Source: Micropterix aruncella
Lineage: Eukaryota > Arthropoda > Insecta > Lepidoptera > Micropterigidae
NCBI GenBank assembly: GCA_944548615.1
Contig: OX155951.1
Location: 39,056,995 to 39,120,994, forward strand
Length of the DNA stretch: 64,000 nucleotides
Direction of reading: 5' to 3'
Below the pieces are notes generated by a model. The model made no database searches. It had not been told where the DNA came from and saw only the letters and a program-made list of their open reading frames with translations. Shown piece by piece: positions 61,320 through 64,000 of the stretch. The stretch's first letter is position 1. The number at the start of each line of letters is the position of its first letter. Made by a program: the position numbers and the translations under genes.

Positions 61320-64000
61320 GAGTACTGCAGCTCAACCTCAATCACTGTGAGGCTGCACACGACCTGCTAACGCAGTCGGTGCGGGAGCTGAAGCCCGACC
61401 TCGTCATGATCTCGGAGCCATACAAGCATCTCAATGCTCAGCCGTGGGAGACGGACACCACCGCTAAGGCCGTTATTTGGTCCTGTGGTAAGTATCCTTT
61501 CCAGAGGGTTGCCAACACGACGGTGAGCGGCTTTGTAAGAGCTAAGCTGGATGAAATCCACTTCTACAGCTGCTATGCACCACCTAGCCTATCCATCGAC
61601 GAGTTTGCGGATCTCCTGGACCGACTTACTGAGGATGCGAAGCAGCACATCCCCGTGGCAATCGCTGGGGACTTCAACGCCTGGGCAGTCGACTGGGGCA
61701 GTAAGGAGACGAACGCGAGGGGGCAAACGCTGCTAGAGGCCATGTCCTCATTGGATGTGATCTTGCTGAATAGTGGCGAGAAACCGACATTCGAAAGAGG
61801 AGAGGCGAGGTCAATCGTGGACCTCACCTTCGTGAGCAGCAGCCTCGCTAGGGGAAGCTACTCTTGGGAGGTCATGGATATCTACACCGCCAGTGACCAT
61901 AACGCGATCTTCTGGGAGGTATCCACCAAACGGAAGACTGGACCAGCACCTAGAAAGACGAATGCTGTTGGCTGGAAGGCGAACGCGTTCGACCCCAGCT
62001 CACTCCAGGAGGCCTTCGATGATCGTCCGATCAATGGTAGCAATGCCACGGAGAAGGCGCAGGAAGTCATGAGGAGAGTCACGGAATCTTGCGATGCAGC
62101 TATGCCCCGTAAGCGCAGTGCAAACAAATTCCCGTCGGTATATTGGTGGAACGATACCATCGCCGGCCTTCGCAAGGATTGTATCCGGGCGAGGAGACAG
62201 GCACAGCGAGGCCGGAAGAAACCAGACTCCGAAGAACTGGAGACAAAATACAAAGAGGCACGTCGGACGCTCAACAAAGCGATCAAGGTTAGTAAGGGTC
62301 AGTGCTGGAATGAGCTCCTTGACGAAGTCGAGGGGGACCCGTGGGGGAGACTGTATGGTGTGGTCATGAAGCGGCTGAAAAGCCAGCCGATGCCATCGCC
62401 TACCTGTCCCAAGCTCCTGAGAAAGATCGTCGCGGTGCTGTTCCCACAACAACCGGAGCTCGACTTCTCCACTGAGGAGCACGTCATGGAGGTGATACCC
62501 CCAGTAACTCCTGCGCAGCTGCTGGAAGCCTGTGGCCGATTCGGAAACACCAAGGCGCCAGGACTGGATGGAATCCCCAACGTTGCCCTGAAGGTGACCA
62601 TCAACACAGCACCTGGAATATTCCTGGATGTATAAAACGCGTGTCTTCAGGAAGGGATTTTTCCTACAATGTGGAAGCAACAGAGACTGGTACTTCTTCC
62701 CAAGGGGAAGAAGCCACCAGATGAACCTTCGTCCTATCGTCCACTCTGCATGCTGGACACCGCCGGGAAGATACTGGAGCGTATAATACATAAGAGGATA
62801 GAAGATGTAGTCGAGCCACAACTGGCTGACAACCAATACGGGTTTCGTAGAGCCCGCTCCACCTTGGATGCCATCAACCTAGTCGTCTCGATGGCGCGGG
62901 ACGCAATATCTGGCACCAGGTGGAAATCGGGCACAAAACAGTACTGTTTGGTAGTAACGTTGGATGTCAAAAATGCCTTCAACTCTGCCAGATGGGACTG
63001 CATCATGGAGGCCCTAACGAAGATGAACGTGCCAGGATACCTGCGGAGGATGGTTGGAAGCTACTTCACCGACAGGGTCCTAAAATATGATACGGATGAA
63101 GGCGCCAAGGAGTACAGAGTCACCGGTGGTGTTCCCCAGGACTCAGTGCTTGGCCCTCTCCTGTGGAACGTCATGTACGACGGTCTCCTGAAGCTGACTC
63201 TGCCGAAGAAGGCTACACTCGTCGCATTTGCGGATGACGTGGCCCTCGTAATCGTCGCCAAACAACTGGAGGAGATCGATTACATCTTTGGCATCACCTA
63301 CGCAACGATCCGCCAATGGATGATCTCGGTGGGACTGATGTTGGCAGATCATAAGACAGAGGCCGTGCTGATCACTAGCAGGCAGTAAATTGAAACTATC
63401 ACGCTGCGAGTCGGGGACCACGAAATCACTTCCCAGTCGTCACTACGGTATCTGGGAGTGATGATCGATGCCCGGCTCAGCTTTAAGCAGCAGGCAGAGC
63501 ACGTAGGTACCAAAGCGGCGGGAGTTGGGACGGTCTTGTCTCGGCTCATGCCCAAAATTGGAGGCCCGAAACATAAAAGAAGAGCACTGCTGTCGTCGGT
63601 CACCACGTCAGTCATTTGGGCTGACGTACTGTTGATCCAGCACGCACGACGGAAGGTGCCGTCGGTCTACCGGTTGAGTGCCCTCAGAGTGGCCAGTGCA
63701 TTCCGCACGGTGTCGGATGATGCTGTGTGCGTTATCACCGGGATGCTGCCTATCGGAGTACTCGCGGAGGAACGAAGATGCCTCTACAGGCGAAAGGGGT
63801 CAACAACGCTAGGACCAGCTGAGCTGAAGACGGACGAGAGGACCAACAGTCTGCATCGATGGCAGTTGCTGTGGGACGCCTCGACCAATGGGAGATGGAC
63901 TCACCGCCTGATCTCGCAGGTGGACGCATGGGTCAAACGGCCACACGGAGAGGTCAACTATTATCTCACCCAGATGCTCTCAGGACATGGGTGCTATCGG
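61316..64000 (+). pseudogene. R1-type ORF2, copy 2: endonuclease, RT and C-terminal part, with two nonsense codons
   Basis: The frame starts at ATG 61316, overlapping the ORF1 stop (ATGA). The endonuclease is as in copy 1. RT blocks: APGLDGIP, PSSYRPLCMLD, YGFRRARSTLD, VTLDVKNAFNSARW, GGVPQDSVLGPLLWN, VAFADDVALVI, LRYLGVMIDARLSF. The C-terminus has GRWTHRLISQVDAWVKRPHG and YYLTQMLSGHGC, diagnostic of the R1 clade. In-frame TAA codons at 62633-62635 and 63386-63388 break it. The usually invariant glycine of GVPQG is aspartate here. The FADD catalytic pair is kept. It is open at the right edge. It is not evidently inserted in rDNA. Confidence 0.9.

Larger units (their letters stand above)
58461..64000 (+). 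mobile_element. R1-clade non-LTR retrotransposon, copy 2 (continues past the window)
   Basis: Second unit of the tandem duplication. From 62955 it continues through the full RT and C-terminal region that copy 1 lacks. It ends at the window edge in QMLSGHGCYR, a motif of the R1-clade C-terminus, so the true 3' end lies outside. Confidence 0.85.

Noticed and set aside
53967..64000. Site-specific R1 insertion in rDNA
   Set aside because: The protein is R1-clade, but the left flank is a microsatellite and a beta-like gene intron, not 28S rDNA.

Overview
This window is insect nuclear DNA, most likely from a moth or butterfly. It has spliced genes with GT-AG introns and several kinds of non-LTR retrotransposon. 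It also holds Tc1, mariner, Harbinger and Helitron remnants, and a DNA element starting CCGACTTCAAAAAAAGGAGG, a terminus I associate with lepidopteran genomes. Long (TA)n tracts are everywhere. There is no bacterial or plasmid feature. The order-level call is an inference from repeat types.

The genes are the main result. On the minus strand, transcribed right to left, lies a tandem cluster of at least four paralogues resembling the beta subunit of Na+/K+-ATPase (insect nervana). Gene C has exons between 53764 and 44105, with its first exon not found. Gene B runs from 37007 to 20171 in 6 exons. Gene A runs from 15190 to about 9001 in 5 exons. The first exon of a fourth copy, gene D, is at 293-236 and continues off the left edge. 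Exon phases agree across copies. The ectodomain signatures are all present: the FYPC and GTPC(I/V)F cysteines, W-[IL]-SCEG, (I/P)GPI.Y.P, AIQF.KPT, CKAWA. In every copy whose first exon is visible, that exon encodes only about 20 residues that look like a cleavable signal peptide. The cytoplasmic tail plus membrane helix of an ordinary beta subunit is not seen. These look like secreted or luminal beta-like proteins.

Everything else is repeats. From 0.3 to 9 kb: an RNase-H-bearing LINE fragment, then a mosaic of (TA)n, a satellite unit, a fold-back Tc1 element and a U4 snRNA fragment, then nested dispersed repeats. From 9 to 37 kb: introns of A and B and the spacer between them, with LINE tails, 115-120 bp minisatellites, a disrupted mariner and a decayed copy of a gene B exon. 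From 38.6 to 43.4 kb: a tandem satellite of 623-bp units bounded by (TA)n. From 44 to 53.8 kb: gene C with a Helitron, a Harbinger derivative and three LINE fragments in its introns. From 53.97 kb to the end: an R1-clade non-LTR retrotransposon in two head-to-tail copies with a 4,494-bp period. Each copy carries the same nested insertion of two further LINE fragments. The second copy runs off the right edge.

All coordinates and frames were worked out by eye from the sequence, without alignment software.
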